DNA of 58,620 nucleotides from Candidatus Fermentibacteraceae bacterium. GTDB taxonomy: Bacteria > Fermentibacterota > Fermentibacteria > Fermentibacterales > JCC-6. The position numbers and the translations under genes are program-made. Below the pieces are notes generated by a model. The model was not told the DNA's origin. It saw only the letters and a list, made by a program, of their open reading frames with translations, and did not search any database. Positions 1 through 9,525 of this stretch are shown here, piece by piece. The stretch's first letter is position 1. The number at the start of each line of letters is the position of its first letter. The stretch covers positions 1-58,620 of the forward strand of contig JAFGPK010000077.1 of the NCBI GenBank assembly GCA_016936235.1. The letters run 5' to 3'.

Positions 1-60
1 GAGGTCTCTGGAGAGGTCTCTGGAGAGGTCTCTGGCGAGGTCTCTTACGAGGTCTCTGAG
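1..60 (+). repeat. 12-bp tandem repeat inside ntpI
   Basis: Five head-to-tail 12-base units of the form gaggtctctgga fill bases 1-60; the first two are identical and the others differ in the last three bases. Read in the frame of the downstream gene they encode Glu-Val-Ser-X four-residue repeats, so the array is in-frame coding DNA and copy-number change would not break the gene. It begins at the window edge, so the array may be longer upstream. Confidence 0.85.
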
Positions 61-1815
61 GATGAGCTGATGGAGCTCATCGATGACAGGAAGCTCCTTG
101 AAGACGCAAGGAGGTCATGGTTCGTCGCGGTGGGGAAAGCCAAGCTCGAAGGCGCCGAGAAGGAGCTTGTCCAGGAGGAGGATTTCCTTCATTCATGGGA
201 AGGACTTCCCGTGCCTTTCCAGGAGCTGCGCAGAAAAGGTAGCTACAGATTGACAGCGGGGACGCTTCCCGCCGAAGCGCTTGCCGCGGTCAGTGAACAG
301 GAGACGGGGGACTCCCTTTTTCACCTGGATGTCCTTGAGCGCCTGAAGGACTCGGCAAGGATACTCGTCTCCGTCCATGAGGATTCCTTTGAAGAGGTCA
401 TGCAGAACCTCTCGGAGATGGGCTTCACGCAGCAGGATTTCGGGACTCGTCAGGGAACCGTGAGCCAGGGTCTGGAGGAGGTTCGCAGGGAAATCGGGAT
501 GATACGGGCAAGGATGGAGGCCCTTCACGCGAGGGCCGTGAAGCTCTCGGCGAGCATAGGAAGTTTCCGGAAGCTTCTGGACGCCGCGTGCCTGGTCCGG
601 GAGAGGATCAGGGCTTCGAACCTGTCAGTGGCCACCACACACGCCTGCCTCTTCAGGGCATGGATACGGACCTCCGACCTGGAGCGTTTCAGGAAAAGGC
701 TGGAGGTTCTGGGGGAAGTGGACATTGAAGTCATAGAACCGGATGAGGGGGAAGTGCCGCCCTCACCCCTGACGGAAAGACCTGTGGCCGCCCCCTACGG
801 TATGCTCACGGACATGTACGGGCAGCCCACCAGGAAGGATCCCGACCCCACTCCCCTCATGGCTCCTTTCTATGCTCTCTTCTTCGGTATCTGCATAGGC
901 GATGCCGGATATGGCATAGCCCTTGCCCTGGGCTCTGCCCTGGGCTGGTACATGGTGAAACGGCGTCACGGCAATCCAAGGCTGTTCCAGCTTCTGTTCC
1001 AGGGCGGGATCGCGAGTATACTCGTGGGAATATTCCTCGGGGGCTGGTTCGGGATACCGTTCCACAGGCTTCCGGGTTTTCTTCGGGCGCCGGCCGATCT
1101 GCTTAATTCGCTTGTGCCCGGTTACCAGCCCGGACTTCCTGACCAGGAAGGATTCGGCGTCTCCAAACAATTCCTCTATCTCACCCTTGCCCTTGGTCTT
1201 GTGCAGCTCACCGCCGGAATAGTCGTCAACCTGGTCAAGAGGTGGCGGGTTGGAGAGAGAATGGCCGCCGTAGTTGACCAGTCCGGCTGGCTTCTGGCTA
1301 CTGCAGGTCTTTTCCCATGGCTTTTCAACCACTATCTGCTTAACGGTTCTCTTTACGACGTGAACGGCCCACTGGACAGAATCTTCATGTACATGCTGGC
1401 CCTTGGGGCGGTGCTGATATTCGTCATGGGCGGCAGGGAAGCGAAGGGATTCGGCAAGGTGGGCCTGGGAGCCTACGCCACCTACGGGATCGTCAATCTG
1501 CTGGGTGACGTGCTGTCATACTCGCGGCTCTTCGCCCTCGCCCTCTCCAGCGCCATCATAGCCCAGGTGATCAATCAGATGGCAGGGATGCTCATGAATC
1601 AGCTGGGTATTCCTGTTCTGGGTCTGATCCTGGCGATGCTGGTCGTCGTGGGCGGCCATGCTTTCAACATCGCCATGGCGGCTCTCAGCGGATTCATCCA
1701 TACAGCCAGGCTCCAGTTTGTGGAGTTCTTCGGCAAATTCTACGACGGGACGGGAGTCCCGTTCAGACCACTGAGGTACGAACCGAAATACGTCCATATC
1801 GAAAGGGAAGAATAA
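1..1815 (+). CDS. ntpI: V/A-type ATPase subunit I (5'-truncated by window)
   Basis: Membrane stator subunit (subunit a/I) that carries ions to and from the K ring. The frame is open from base 1; the first ATG, at 70, is probably internal because the family has an additional N-terminal cytoplasmic segment. Counting from that ATG, residues 1-250 are hydrophilic and partly coiled coil, followed by about seven membrane helices. The arginine in YSRLFALAL (R486) and the one in HTARLQF (R547) match the two key arginines of yeast Vph1. The N-terminal linker holds Glu-Val-Ser-X repeats. It is first in the visible operon; the gene for the peripheral-stalk partner of NtpE (NtpF in Enterococcus) is not seen and may lie upstream. 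Confidence 0.93.
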   Translation, partial: EVSGEVSGEVSGEVSYEVSEDELMELIDDRKLLEDARRSWFVAVGKAKLEGAEKELVQEEDFLHSWEGLPVPFQELRRKGSYRLTAGTLPAEALAAVSEQETGDSLFHLDVLERLKDSARILVSVHEDSFEEVMQNLSEMGFTQQDFGTRQGTVSQGLEEVRREIGMIRARMEALHARAVKLSASIGSFRKLLDAACLVRERIRASNLSVATTHACLFRAWIRTSDLERFRKRLEVLGEVDIEVIEPDEGEVPPSPLTERPVAAPYGMLTDMYGQPTRKDPDPTPLMAPFYALFFGICIGDAGYGIALALGSALGWYMVKRRHGNPRLFQLLFQGGIASILVGIFLGGWFGIPFHRLPGFLRAPADLLNSLVPGYQPGLPDQEGFGVSKQFLYLTLALGLVQLTAGIVVNLVKRWRVGERMAAVVDQSGWLLATAGLFPWLFNHYLLNGSLYDVNGPLDRIFMYMLALGAVLIFVMGGREAKGFGKVGLGAYATYGIVNLLGDVLSYSRLFALALSSAIIAQVINQMAGMLMNQLGIPVLGLILAMLVVVGGHAFNIAMAALSGFIHTARLQFVEFFGKFYDGTGVPFRPLRYEPKYVHIEREE

Positions 1816-1848
1816 CAGGCTCTGTAATGGAGTGAAGGGAGATACTAA

Positions 1849-2298
1849 GTGGAACAGCTCGTAGCATACATGGGAATCGCCCTTGCCTGCGCACTGGCGG
1901 GGATCGGGTCCGCCGTGGGCGTCGGGATCGCGGCTCAGGCAAGCACCGGAGTAATGAGCGTCGACCCGGGCAAATTCGGAAAGCTCCTCCTGCTATCCGC
2001 CCTCCCCGGAACCCAGGGGATCTACGGATTCGTGATCGCCTTCCTTCTTCTTGGCAAGGTCACACCCGGGATGGATATGAGCACGGCCTGGCAGGTGTTC
2101 ACGGCCGGTCTTCCCATCGCCCTGGCAGGGCTGCTCTCGGGAATTCATCAGGGCAAGGTATGCGCCGGCGGCGCCATGATGACTGCCAAGCAGCCCAATG
2201 ACTCCGCCAAGTCACTGATACTGGCTGTCTTCGTCGAGTTCTACGCCATTCTGGGTTTCCTCGTATCCTTCCTGATGCTTCAGGGGATAGGCGGGTAA
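1849..2298 (+). CDS. ntpK: V-type ATPase subunit K (rotor ring proteolipid)
   Basis: Membrane rotor ring subunit. The 149 residues form two helical hairpins (four membrane helices), as in Enterococcus hirae NtpK. Start is GTG after a gaaggga ribosome-binding site. The protein has L52, T55, Q56 and Y59 in LPGTQGIYGF, Q101 in SGIHQGK, and E130 in FVEFYAILGF. These line up with L61, T64, Q65, Y68, Q110 and E139 of E. hirae NtpK, the residues known to form the sodium site, so a sodium-coupled enzyme is a reasonable inference. Lies 33 bases after ntpI and 6 before ntpE. Confidence 0.96.
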   Translation: MEQLVAYMGIALACALAGIGSAVGVGIAAQASTGVMSVDPGKFGKLLLLSALPGTQGIYGFVIAFLLLGKVTPGMDMSTAWQVFTAGLPIALAGLLSGIHQGKVCAGGAMMTAKQPNDSAKSLILAVFVEFYAILGFLVSFLMLQGIGG

Positions 2299-2304
2299 CG
2301 GCAC

Positions 2305-2892
2305 ATGTCTCTCGAAGCGATCCTTTCAAAGATAGAGAAGGATGCGGACCATAGGGCCGGGGCCATTCTTGAGAATGCGGAAAATGAAAGACGGAAGGCC
2401 CTGGAGGAGCATGAGACAAGGCTGGAGGAGGAGTTCCGCCGGGAGGCCGAGAAGATTCGGTCCAGGGTGGACGAATCCCTGCAGAAGAAGGAATACCATG
2501 TCCGCCGGGAAGCCTCCAGAAAGCTGATGAACGCCAGGAGGTCCATGATGGACAGGGCCGTGGACCAGGCGGTGGACAACATCTCCGCGTACGGGGACGA
2601 AAAGTACCTGGGACTCGTTTCCGCGCTTCTCCGGGGCTGCGACCTGAAGGGAGAGGTGCAGGTGATCATCTCTCCGGCTGATGAGCACAGGATCACTGCC
2701 GAGTTCCTCGGTGAGTATTCCGGCAGGGACAGGACGTTCGTTCTGTCCCGTGAGCGTCACGGTGAGAAGGGCGGCGTTATCTTCAGGTCGGGGGACATCA
2801 GTCAGAACGGCACATTCCCATTGATAGCCGAACTGGCGCATGAGGAGCTGGTCATGGAGCTGTCCGGACTGGTACCGCTGGAGAAGGTCTGA
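2305..2892 (+). CDS. ntpE: V-type ATPase subunit E (peripheral stalk)
   Basis: Peripheral-stalk subunit linking the catalytic head to subunit I. 195 residues: residues 1 to about 85 are a highly charged Glu/Arg/Lys-rich helix typical of the stalk coiled coil, followed by a globular C-terminal domain with the VIFRSGD segment common in this family. The position between K and C is the standard order for bacterial V-type operons. The stalk normally needs a second small helical subunit, not visible here. Confidence 0.9.
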   Translation: MSLEAILSKIEKDADHRAGAILENAENERRKALEEHETRLEEEFRREAEKIRSRVDESLQKKEYHVRREASRKLMNARRSMMDRAVDQAVDNISAYGDEKYLGLVSALLRGCDLKGEVQVIISPADEHRITAEFLGEYSGRDRTFVLSRERHGEKGGVIFRSGDISQNGTFPLIAELAHEELVMELSGLVPLEKV

Positions 2893-2895
2893 ACC

Positions 2896-3870
2896 ATGGC
2901 GGAAGGTTTCATCTACGCCAACGGCAGGATAAGCGGCGAGGAGACTACGCTGCTTGATCAGAGGATGTGGCAGATGCTCATTTCCGCCGGTGACGAGGAA
3001 GAGGTCCTGAGGCTGCTGGGCGATACCTGGTACGGTACATTCATGCAGTACCGCTCCATGGAGGAATGCTTCATAAGGGCGATGGAATCTACCGAGGAAG
3101 AACTCCTGGAACTCTCGGAGGACGAGAGACTGGTCAGAGGGATACTCCACAGAAGGGATGTCAGGAACGCCCGATACATCTGGAAGAACATACTTTCCGG
3201 TGAGAATGCCGGTGGAGAGATTGAGATCGAGAGGTCCGGCCTTGTGGATACGGAGATACTGAAACGGGCGGTCACCTCCGACGAGGCGAGGGAGGAGCTG
3301 CCTGCCCTCTTCACCCGAACGCTGGAAGACCTCCTTGAACTTGAAGAGGGCGACCTCTCCGGGTTCGACAGGAGAATGGACCTTCTTGCGGCCGAGGTGG
3401 AGCTGGAGGAGCTCACGGATATCAACCAGGGATTCAGGACATTCGTAAAGACTCACATAGAGCAGAAGAACGTCCTAATCTCGGGAAGATGCTCCGCCGA
3501 CCAGGTATCCAGACAGGAGATGAGAGATCTTCTGCTGCCCGGAGGCTTCCACTCTCCCGATGAGGTAGCGGATGCTTACCAGCGGGGGACCCTGAAGGAC
3601 CTTATTGCAGAGACTCCCGGATTCGATGAAATGGCATCAGCCCTTGGAGAGGCGATGGAGGAAGGTTCCTTCTACAGATTCGAGAGGGAGTGCGACCGCA
3701 GGCTCCTTGAACTGCTCCAGAAGGGTTCGTTCCCGGTGTTCGGACCATCGCCCCTGGCCGCTTTCGTGATAAGAAGGGAGATGGAGATCAACCATCTCAG
3801 GCTGCTGCTGGCGGCCAAGTCTGCGGGAGTGAGTCAGGACAGGCTGAAGAGCAGATTGCCGCGAGGATAG
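2896..3870 (+). CDS. ntpC: V-type ATPase subunit C (AC39/d family)
   Basis: Central-stalk socket that sits on the K ring and receives the D-F shaft. 324 residues, helical and acidic, close to the usual length of about 330. The C-terminal IRREMEINHLRLLLAAK segment is a hallmark of the vATP-synt_AC39 family. Starts 3 bases after the ntpE stop, so translation is likely coupled. Assignment rests on this motif, length and operon position. Confidence 0.9.
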   Translation: MAEGFIYANGRISGEETTLLDQRMWQMLISAGDEEEVLRLLGDTWYGTFMQYRSMEECFIRAMESTEEELLELSEDERLVRGILHRRDVRNARYIWKNILSGENAGGEIEIERSGLVDTEILKRAVTSDEAREELPALFTRTLEDLLELEEGDLSGFDRRMDLLAAEVELEELTDINQGFRTFVKTHIEQKNVLISGRCSADQVSRQEMRDLLLPGGFHSPDEVADAYQRGTLKDLIAETPGFDEMASALGEAMEEGSFYRFERECDRRLLELLQKGSFPVFGPSPLAAFVIRREMEINHLRLLLAAKSAGVSQDRLKSRLPRG

Positions 3871-3878
3871 GAGTACCC

Positions 3879-4208
3879 ATGGCTAAGGGCAAGGTGGCAT
3901 TCATCGGTGACGCGGACTCTGTCCTGGGGTTCAGGGCCCTGGGAGTTGAGACGGTGGTCCCGGTGAGCGGCGATGACGCCAGGGAGCAGTTCGAGAGGCT
4001 GATCAGGGAGGAGACCTCCGTGATAATGATAACCGAGGATCTGATGGACCAGCTTCAGGAACAGATAGACGGTACCGTACACCTGGCGGTTCCTTCCGTG
4101 GTGGTCCTTCCCGGCGTCAGGGGCACCCGGAGAAAGGGAGAGAACACCATCAGGGAACTCATCATCAAGGCAGTGGGCGTTGACCTCATGTCGGAGGAGC
4201 AGAGATAG
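3879..4208 (+). CDS. ntpG: V-type ATPase subunit F (central stalk)
   Basis: Small central-stalk subunit (called F in A/V nomenclature, NtpG in E. hirae). 109 residues, opening KVAFIGDADSVLGFRALG, the standard start of this family, then a Rossmann-like fold with ITEDLMDQL and VVLPGVRG. It binds subunit D and transmits rotation. Eight bases separate it from ntpC. The gene name follows E. hirae; other schemes use atpF or ntpF. Confidence 0.93.
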   Translation: MAKGKVAFIGDADSVLGFRALGVETVVPVSGDDAREQFERLIREETSVIMITEDLMDQLQEQIDGTVHLAVPSVVVLPGVRGTRRKGENTIRELIIKAVGVDLMSEEQR

Positions 4209-4249
4209 GATTTTCACCGGTTTGACCTGTAAACCACCGGAGGCGACTG

Positions 4250-6019
4250 ATGATCAAGGGAACCATAGATAAGATAGCAGGTCCGCTGGTAGTCGCGGAC
4301 GGAATGAATGAAGCCAGGATGTACGACCTGGTATACGTTTCCGATTACGGGCTGATAGGCGAGATAATCGAGCTCAAAGGAAACAAGGCTTCCATACAGG
4401 TTTATGAGGAAACCGGCGGGCTCAAGCCCGGTGATCCGGTCACTGCAACGGGAGAGCCCCTTTCGGTGGAACTTGGCCCCGGCCTGGCAAGCGCGATATA
4501 CGACGGGATCCAGAGACCCCTGGACGAGATCCGTAGAGAAGCCGGCGACTGGATTACCAGGGGAATAAGCATCAGGGGGCTGGACCACGAGAAGGTATGG
4601 GAGTGGAGCCCTGTGGCCGAGAAGGGCTTGAAGGTCGAGGGTGGCGAGATACTGGGGGAGGTCCCTGAAACCAAGCTCATAACTCACAGGGTGATGGTCC
4701 CGCCGGAAGTGTCCGGCGAGATCACATGGGTCATCGGAGCCGGCAGCTACAATATCGATACCGTGGTGGCAAAGGTCAGGGACATGGACGGAGAAACGGT
4801 GGAACTCCGGATGTACCATAACTGGCCGGTCAGGAAACCGAGACCCATTGCTGAGAAGAGGGCTCCGGAAGAGCCGCTGATAACGGGCCAGAGAGTCATT
4901 GATGCCTTCTTCCCGCTGGGGAAAGGGGGCACCGCATGCGTGCCCGGACCCTTTGGCAGCGGAAAGACCGTGATCCAGCACCAGCTGGCGAAATGGGCGG
5001 ACGCTGAGATAGTCGTATACGTAGGGTGCGGCGAGCGGGGGAACGAGATGACCGATGTCCTGCAGGAGTTCCCGGAGCTGGAGGACCCCAAGAGCGGAGA
5101 GCCGCTTATACTGAGGACCATCCTGGTGGCGAACACCAGCAACATGCCTGTGGCCGCCAGGGAGGCCAGTGTCTATACCGGCATAACCATAGGCGAGTAC
5201 TTCAGGGACATGGGCTATTCCGTGGCTCTCATGGCCGACTCCACCAGCAGGTGGGCCGAGGCCATGAGGGAGATGTCCGGAAGGCTGGAGGAGATGCCCG
5301 GCGAAGAGGGATACCCGGCCTACCTGGGGACGAGGATAGCGGAGTTCTATGAGAGGGCCGGCAACGTGATATGCAGGGGCGGCGACCGCAACGGGGCCCT
5401 TACGGTGGTGGGAGCCGTAAGCCCCGCGGGCGGCGACCTCTCGGATCCGGTGGTGCAGGCCACGCTCAGGGTTGTGAAGGTCTTCTGGAGTCTTCAGGCA
5501 AGACTGGCCTACGCCAGGCATTTCCCCGCGATAGGATGGCTCGACAGCTACTCCCTCTATACCGACAACCTCAAGGAGTACTACGATGAGACCCTCGGGG
5601 AGAACTGGGTAGCTATGATGAAGGAAGCCATAGCCCTGCTCCAGCTGGAGGCCAACCTTCTGGAGATAGCAAGGCTGGTAGGAGCCGAATCCCTGTCGCC
5701 AGAGGATCAGCTGATCCTCTACACCGCCAGGTCCCTCAGGGAGGATTTTCTTCATCAGAACGCCTTCCACGACGTGGACACATACGCGTCGATCGTCAAG
5801 CAGAAGATCATGATGGAGGTCATCATGCACACTCACGGGGAGATGAGGAAGGCCATCCGCGGAGGCGTGTCCCCGAGAGAGCTCTTCGACCTGCCGCTGA
5901 AGGAGGAGATCACGAGGATGAGGTACATTCCGGAGAAAGACCTCGCCTCGATAGAGGCTATCATGGAAGATGTAACCTCTCAGATAAACGACGTCATAGA
6001 GAGCGAACAGACCGCTTAG
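4250..6019 (+). CDS. ntpA: V-type ATPase catalytic subunit A
   Basis: Catalytic subunit of the cytoplasmic head, 589 residues, normal length. N-terminal beta-barrel (about 1-70), the non-homologous insert typical of A subunits (about 110-190), the P-loop GPFGSGKT at 233-240 and GERGNEM at 261-267 with the catalytic glutamate. The family's SRWAEA and [10 protein letters not shown] motifs follow. Start ATG has gga-gg-c spacing to a good ribosome-binding site at about 4239. All key residues are present, so it should be active. Confidence 0.98.
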   Translation: MIKGTIDKIAGPLVVADGMNEARMYDLVYVSDYGLIGEIIELKGNKASIQVYEETGGLKPGDPVTATGEPLSVELGPGLASAIYDGIQRPLDEIRREAGDWITRGISIRGLDHEKVWEWSPVAEKGLKVEGGEILGEVPETKLITHRVMVPPEVSGEITWVIGAGSYNIDTVVAKVRDMDGETVELRMYHNWPVRKPRPIAEKRAPEEPLITGQRVIDAFFPLGKGGTACVPGPFGSGKTVIQHQLAKWADAEIVVYVGCGERGNEMTDVLQEFPELEDPKSGEPLILRTILVANTSNMPVAAREASVYTGITIGEYFRDMGYSVALMADSTSRWAEAMREMSGRLEEMPGEEGYPAYLGTRIAEFYERAGNVICRGGDRNGALTVVGAVSPAGGDLSDPVVQATLRVVKVFWSLQARLAYARHFPAIGWLDSYSLYTDNLKEYYDETLGENWVAMMKEAIALLQLEANLLEIARLVGAESLSPEDQLILYTARSLREDFLHQNAFHDVDTYASIVKQKIMMEVIMHTHGEMRKAIRGGVSPRELFDLPLKEEITRMRYIPEKDLASIEAIMEDVTSQINDVIESEQTA

Positions 6020-6030
6020 GAGGCGGGGAA

Positions 6031-7449
6031 ATGATTAGAGAGTACACAACGACGATAGAGATCTCCGGCCCCCTTATGCTGGTTGACAGAGTTGAGGGAG
6101 TGGCGTACGAGGAGCTGGTGGAGATACAGCTGCCCGACGGAGAGATCCGCCACGGGAAAGTGCTGGAAGTGGACAGCCGAATGGCTCTGGTGCAGCTTTT
6201 CGAGGGCAGCAGCGGCACTGACATTTCAAAGAGCAAGGTCAGGTTCCTCGGCAAGCAGGTGGAGCTGGGCGTCTCGGAGGAGATGCTGGGCAGAGTGTTC
6301 GACGGCCAGGGACGGCCCAGGGCGCCCTTCGATACGGCCCCGCCGGTGGTTCCGGAGAAGATGGAGAACATCAACGGCGCGCCAATCAATCCCTACGCGC
6401 GGGACTACCCCGCGGAGTTCATACAGACCGGCTTCAGCTCCATCGACGGGATCAACACTCTGGTCAGGGGACAGAAGCTGCCGGTGTTCAGCGGCAACGG
6501 CCTTCCACACTCTGCCGTGGCGGCTCAGATAGCAAGACAGGCAAAGGTACTGGGAGAGGGCGAGAGCTTTGCCGTGGTCTTCGCCGCCATGGGCATCACC
6601 TTCGAGGAGGCGGATTACTTCATAAGGGACTTCAGGAAGACCGGCGCCATGGACAGGGCGGTCGTGTTCATGAACCTGGCGGACGATCCCGCCATCGAGC
6701 GCATCTCGACCCCGAGGATGGCCCTGACGGCGGCCGAGTATCTGGCCTACGAGAAGGATATGCATATCCTGGTGATACTTACCGACATGACCAACTACTG
6801 CGACGCACTGAGAGAAATCTCGGCGGCACGCAAGGAGGTTCCGGGAAGAAGGGGTTACCCCGGTTACCTGTACACAGACCTTTCCTCCATCTACGAAAGG
6901 GCGGGGAGGATAAAGGGCAGGAAGGGGTCCATTACCCAGATACCCATCCTGACCATGCCCGAGGATGACAAGACCCATCCCATCCCGGACCTCACGGGCT
7001 ACATCACAGAGGGACAGCTGATACTGAACAGGGAACTCCACAAGAAGGGCATCTTCCCTCCGATGGACGTGATGGAATCCCTTTCCAGGCTCAAGGACAA
7101 GGGCATCGGAAAGGGAAAGACCAGGGAAGACCACGCCGACCTGTTCAACCAGCTCATGGCCGCATACTCAGCGGGGAAGGACGCCAGGGAGCTGGCCGTG
7201 ATCCTGGGGGCGGCGGCACTGAGCGAACTGGACCAGAAATACCTGAAGTTCGCCGACGAGTACGAGAAGCGCTACATAAGCCAGGGGGAGCACGAGAACA
7301 GGAACATAAACGAGACCCTTGACCTGGGCTGGGACCTGCTGAAGCTGCTTCCAAGGAGCGAGATGAAGAGGATCGACCCCAGGAGGCTGGACAAGTATTG
7401 GCCTGTCGGCGGTAAAGATACTCGTGACAGCGGGGAAGAGGACGGCTGA
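6031..7449 (+). CDS. ntpB: V-type ATPase regulatory subunit B
   Basis: Non-catalytic nucleotide-binding partner of subunit A in the A3B3 head. 472 residues. It lacks a canonical P-loop, as expected for B subunits, and carries the family segments [22 protein letters not shown] and [23 protein letters not shown] is the region that supplies the arginine to the A-site. Preceded by an aggaggcggg ribosome-binding site, 11 bases after ntpA. Its stop overlaps the ntpD start (TGATG). Confidence 0.98.
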   Translation: MIREYTTTIEISGPLMLVDRVEGVAYEELVEIQLPDGEIRHGKVLEVDSRMALVQLFEGSSGTDISKSKVRFLGKQVELGVSEEMLGRVFDGQGRPRAPFDTAPPVVPEKMENINGAPINPYARDYPAEFIQTGFSSIDGINTLVRGQKLPVFSGNGLPHSAVAAQIARQAKVLGEGESFAVVFAAMGITFEEADYFIRDFRKTGAMDRAVVFMNLADDPAIERISTPRMALTAAEYLAYEKDMHILVILTDMTNYCDALREISAARKEVPGRRGYPGYLYTDLSSIYERAGRIKGRKGSITQIPILTMPEDDKTHPIPDLTGYITEGQLILNRELHKKGIFPPMDVMESLSRLKDKGIGKGKTREDHADLFNQLMAAYSAGKDARELAVILGAAALSELDQKYLKFADEYEKRYISQGEHENRNINETLDLGWDLLKLLPRSEMKRIDPRRLDKYWPVGGKDTRDSGEEDG

Positions 7450-8084
7450 TGCCCGTCGTAGTCAGCGCAACCCGCATGGAGCTGCTTCACCTCCGCAAGA
7501 AGGTGAAGCTGGCCCAGAGGGGGCACAAACTCCTGAAGGACAAGCTGGACGAGCTGATGCGTCAGTTCAAGATACTCATCTCAGCCTACGAGGGAGCCAG
7601 GCAGGACCTGGAGAAGGAACTGGAGACGGCCTACGGGGAATTCCTTTTCGCAAGGGCCGCAATGACGGAGCCGGGTCTGATGGACGCCCTCCGGTATCCC
7701 GGTGCCGAAGCCAGGGTCAGCACGACGACAAGAAAGATCATGAACCTTGTCCTCCCGGTGTTCAGGGTCAGCATAGAGGGGAACGTAAGGAACTACGGGA
7801 TGTTCGACACTCCCGCCGAACTGGACGAGGCGCTGAAGGTCTACAAGGAACTCCTGCCCAAGATCATCAAACTTGCCGAGCAGGAAAAGGCTATAAGCCT
7901 TCTGGCCAAGGAGATAGACACCACCCGGAGAAGGGTCAACGCCCTTGAATACAAGCTGATCCCCGAACTTGAAGTGGCCATAAGGGCCATCAGGCTCAAG
8001 CTGGAGGAGATGGAGAGGGGCAACCTGACCCGTCTTATGAAGGTCAAGGAGATGGTGGAGGCCAAGCGCGACCTCAAGCAGTGA
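7449..8084 (+). CDS. ntpD: V-type ATPase subunit D (central shaft)
   Basis: Rotating shaft inside the head. 211 residues, mostly two long helices: N-terminal (about 5-70, ATRMELLHLRKKVKLAQRG) and C-terminal (about 120-200, with TTRRRVNALEYKLIPEL), the family signature. Shares one base with the ntpB stop, so it is translationally coupled. Last recognised gene of the operon. A 10-base palindrome (gacctaggtc) overlaps the stop, but I see no clear terminator. Confidence 0.96.
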   Translation: MPVVVSATRMELLHLRKKVKLAQRGHKLLKDKLDELMRQFKILISAYEGARQDLEKELETAYGEFLFARAAMTEPGLMDALRYPGAEARVSTTTRKIMNLVLPVFRVSIEGNVRNYGMFDTPAELDEALKVYKELLPKIIKLAEQEKAISLLAKEIDTTRRRVNALEYKLIPELEVAIRAIRLKLEEMERGNLTRLMKVKEMVEAKRDLKQ

Positions 8085-8165
8085 CCTAGGTCGGTTTCAA
8101 GTTCCGCGTACCGTCAAACACGTTCTTAACAGTGGCGCGTTATGGTCAATCCGGGACCTCCGGTC

Positions 8166-8194
8166 TTGATGTTTTCTCCGACATGGCTTATGAA
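8166..8194 (+). promoter_or_regulatory. candidate promoter for secreted tandem pair
   Basis: TTGATG at 8166-8171, a 17-base spacer and TATGAA at 8189-8194: four of six matches to each sigma-70 box. It lies in the 153-base gap after ntpD, about 44 bases before the next start codon. Predicted from sequence only. Confidence 0.4.
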
Positions 8195-8237
8195 TCATCT
8201 GTAGGATTTTGCAGAGATTAAAAGAGGAAGGATAGAC

Positions 8238-8834
8238 ATGAGAACAGTCTTTTTCGCCGCCATCGTACTGGCGGCCTCGAGTATCGCCATTGCTCAGCAG
8301 ACGGAGTACTACGGCTGGGAGGGCACGGCGACGCTGCTCAGCATGTACCCTGACAGCTGCGTTGAAGCCACGCTGGTGAACGACCCCGTGCACGGCGGGT
8401 CCCAGTCTCTTGAGCTGGAGCGTCTTTCGGATGGGACTCCCCAGGCCTATGTTGCATGGATAATCGGTCTCACCGACGGGGACGAGGTAACGGCCAGCTT
8501 CTGGCGATACGACATTACCCCCGCCGCCGCCCCTTCCTGCAGGATATGGGCCCACTGGAACGACGACCCGGGAGATGTCAACGGTTACGCGGGCAGCGCC
8601 AGCGGCAACACGGAATACGGGCCAGGAACCGGATGGGACGAGACATCCTACACCTGGACCGTCATCGACGGCCATACCGGTCTCGTGATAGAGGCCAGGG
8701 TCTACTCCAACCCCGGGGACATAGTATGGGTGGACGACATGACCGTAACAGCCCCTACCGGCACCACCATCGTCTTCCCGGGAGGCCTTTCCCTGGAGAA
8801 CACGACCTGGGGCGACATTAAGGCGACATTCTGA
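8238..8834 (+). CDS. secreted protein of unknown function (tandem copy 1)
   Basis: 198 residues with a clear signal peptide (about 1-19, ending AIAQQ). The mature part is rich in beta-strand and aromatic residues, with GGSQSLEL, RIWAHWNDDPG and VWVDDMTV. This pattern is reminiscent of jelly-roll or carbohydrate-binding domains, but no family is recognised. It ends TTWGDIKATF. The next gene is a clear paralogue with the same segments and nearly the same last residues, so the pair arose by tandem duplication. The ribosome-binding site gaggaagg precedes the ATG. The conserved tail may be a sorting or anchoring signal (inference). Confidence 0.8.
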   Translation: MRTVFFAAIVLAASSIAIAQQTEYYGWEGTATLLSMYPDSCVEATLVNDPVHGGSQSLELERLSDGTPQAYVAWIIGLTDGDEVTASFWRYDITPAAAPSCRIWAHWNDDPGDVNGYAGSASGNTEYGPGTGWDETSYTWTVIDGHTGLVIEARVYSNPGDIVWVDDMTVTAPTGTTIVFPGGLSLENTTWGDIKATF

Positions 8835-8853
8835 AGTCATGAAAGGATCAATC

Positions 8854-9456
8854 ATGAACAGACTTTTTACTGCGCTTTTCGTGCTTGGGCTGGCCCAGGC
8901 AGCTTTCGCAGTCCAGACGGACACCTACGGGTGGGAGGAGTCCTTTACGGTCCTTGGGATCTCCGGCAACGGGGTTGCAACCCTCGAATACACGTCTCCC
9001 GTGCACGGTGGGTCCCAGTCCCTGGAGTTCATTGAAACACCTCTTGGAGGGACTCCTCAGGCTTATACCTGCTGGGTGAAGGACCTCTCCGACGGAGACA
9101 CCGTGGCAGCTTCCTTCTATGTGTATGATGATACTCCAAGCGCAAGCCCGTCAGGCCGTATATGGGCTCACTGGAACGATGACCCCGTAGATCCCACGGT
9201 TAATAGCGGCAGTGCCGGCGGTAACGATGAATACAGCGCCGGAACGGGCTGGAGCCTTCTTTCATGGGAATGGACCGTCTCAGACGGTCACGTCGGGCTG
9301 ATGATCGAGGCCAGGATCTATTCGAGCACTGAATTCGACACCATCTGGATAGACGACATGACCGTTGAAGTTCCGGATGGGGCGACCATCGTCTGGCCGA
9401 ACATTCCGGTAGCTCTTCAGAGGCAGACCTGGGCGGAGATAAAGGCTACGTTCTAG
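8854..9456 (+). CDS. secreted protein of unknown function (tandem copy 2)
   Basis: Paralogue of the preceding gene: shared YGWE, PVHGGSQSLE, GTPQAY, RIWAHWNDDP and DDMTV segments in the same order. Signal peptide about 1-20, cleaved near AAFAVQ. It ends QTWAEIKATF, matching the other copy's tail. An in-frame ATG at 8839 exists, but aaagga at 8842-8847 sits six bases before the ATG at 8854, so I chose 8854 (200 residues). Probably co-transcribed with copy 1 (19-base gap). Function unknown. Confidence 0.78.
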   Translation: MNRLFTALFVLGLAQAAFAVQTDTYGWEESFTVLGISGNGVATLEYTSPVHGGSQSLEFIETPLGGTPQAYTCWVKDLSDGDTVAASFYVYDDTPSASPSGRIWAHWNDDPVDPTVNSGSAGGNDEYSAGTGWSLLSWEWTVSDGHVGLMIEARIYSSTEFDTIWIDDMTVEVPDGATIVWPNIPVALQRQTWAEIKATF

Positions 9457-9479
9457 CTGACGCCCGGTAAAGGAATCAT

Positions 9480-9503
9480 GCGGGGAGGCAGACGCCTCCC
9501 CGC
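9480..9503. terminator. hairpin between convergent genes
   Basis: A perfect 10-bp stem (gcggggaggc with gcctccccgc) and a 4-base loop sit between the plus-strand gene ending at 9456 and the minus-strand gene ending at 9526. There is no good T-run on either side, so it may act as a bidirectional structure rather than a textbook intrinsic terminator. Confidence 0.55.
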
Positions 9504-9525
9504 GCTCGCTTCCTGTTTCCTGAAG

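Noticed and set aside
4214..5836. Long minus-strand frame opposite ntpA
   Set aside because: Fully antisense to a certain ATPase gene and without motifs; same for the long antisense frames at 2326-3456, 49087-50850 and 53622-55019.
8083..8092. gacctaggtc palindrome at the ntpD stop
   Set aside because: Too short for a terminator and no T-run; a 10-base palindrome is not rare.
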